NCBI RefSeq assembly: GCF_004137255.1
Contig: NZ_SDWT01000002.1
Span: 496,001 to 560,000 of the forward strand
Source of the DNA: Nocardioides oleivorans
GTDB lineage: Bacteria > Actinomycetota > Actinomycetes > Propionibacteriales > Nocardioidaceae
Length of the DNA stretch: 64,000 bases
Direction of reading: 5' to 3'
Shown here: piece after piece, positions 63,760-64,000 of the stretch
Layout of the letters: every line of letters begins with the position of its first letter
Position numbering within the stretch: the stretch's first letter is position 1
The notes under the pieces: generated by a model
The model's database searches: none
Told to the model about the DNA's origin: nothing
What the model saw: the letters and a program-made list of their open reading frames with translations, nothing else
Position numbers and translations under genes: made by a program

Positions 63760-64000
63760 GTGCCGACCGACGCTGAGGGCGCGCCGGTGGGCCGGCGCGT
63801 CGTGCTCGGCCTCCTCGGGCTGGGTGCGGTCGGCGTGGTCACCGGCAACCGGGTCCAGGACGGGCTGAGCCGGGCGCTGGCGCCGATCCAGCTGCGCGAC
63901 CCGACCGGCCTGACCTCGCTGGTCCCGCTGGGCAGCACCTGGCGCTACTACTCCGTGACCGGGTCGGTGCCTCCCCGCGCCCGCCAGGACTACCGGCTGG
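63760..64000 (+). CDS. Sulfite oxidase-type molybdopterin oxidoreductase, N-terminal part
   Basis: 80 codons to the right edge, so the catalytic part is not visible. GTG 63760 has GGAGG 9 bases upstream. A GRRVVLGLLGLG segment looks like a Tat or membrane anchor, followed by LAPIQLRDPTGLTSLVPLG and WRYYSVTGSVP, which I recall from Nocardioides proteins of the sulfite oxidase family (YedY-like). Call rests on this short stretch only. Confidence 0.6.
   Translation, partial: MPTDAEGAPVGRRVVLGLLGLGAVGVVTGNRVQDGLSRALAPIQLRDPTGLTSLVPLGSTWRYYSVTGSVPPRARQDYRL

Noticed and set aside
1..64000. tRNA, rRNA, CRISPR, insertion sequence or prophage
   Set aside because: No cloverleaf, spaced repeat array, transposase or phage structural gene was recognised on either strand.

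Overview
The window is chromosomal DNA of a high-GC actinobacterium. Gene order and protein sequences fit the Nocardioidaceae (Nocardioides or a close relative). Evidence: very high GC with GC-rich third codon positions, many GTG and some TTG starts, an actinobacterial fused CydDC, a GlnR box in front of glnA, no sigma-54-type machinery, and two gene blocks whose order recalls Streptomyces (dapA-rnj-ftsK-rodZ-rimO-pgsA) and Mycobacterium (gcvT-pepA-sucB-SDR39U1-lipB-lipA-DUF4191-RDD-glnA). Synteny and family statements come from memory; no search was run.

Layout. 1-3405: a secreted nuclease, cut by the left edge. 3558-12193: pgsA, rimO, a RodZ-like protein and ftsK on the minus strand, interrupted by a plus-strand APC permease and universal stress protein. 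12411-15842: a secreted M4 metallopeptidase. 15921-24779: a BlaI/M56 pair divergent from cydABDC, with a dyad-rich operator between them, and a GAF-GAF histidine kinase convergent on cydDC. 24847-27451: rnj and dapA. 27513-35885: small enzymes, a secreted metzincin, folA and thyA. 36193-42735: gcvT, pepA, lpd and sucB. 42908-46417: a one-chain ABC exporter. 46477-56198: SDR39U1, lipB, an aldehyde oxidoreductase trio of PaoABC type, lipA, DUF4191, RDD and glnA.

56594-62155 is the most distinctive region. An AcoR/MimR-like regulator diverges from amidohydrolase, DUF59, Zn-alcohol dehydrogenase, DUF1097 and a small ABM-fold protein. The first three are the accessory genes of binuclear-iron propane/phenol monooxygenase (mimABCD/prm) loci, but no monooxygenase or GroEL gene is in this window. 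Two spaced copies of a palindromic site lie in the divergent promoter. Beyond it are a decayed gene fragment, a DUF1684 gene, a small orphan gene and the start of a molybdopterin oxidoreductase.

How the genes connect. lpd, sucB, lipB and lipA supply 2-oxoacid dehydrogenase function and protein lipoylation; gcvT shares the lipoate theme. folA and thyA form the thymidylate cycle. cydABDC makes and matures the bd oxidase and is probably repressed by BlaI. glnA carries a full GlnR site. At least ten genes have a TANNNT -10 element only 6-7 bases before the start codon, which predicts leaderless mRNAs. No rRNA, tRNA, CRISPR array, insertion sequence or prophage was seen.
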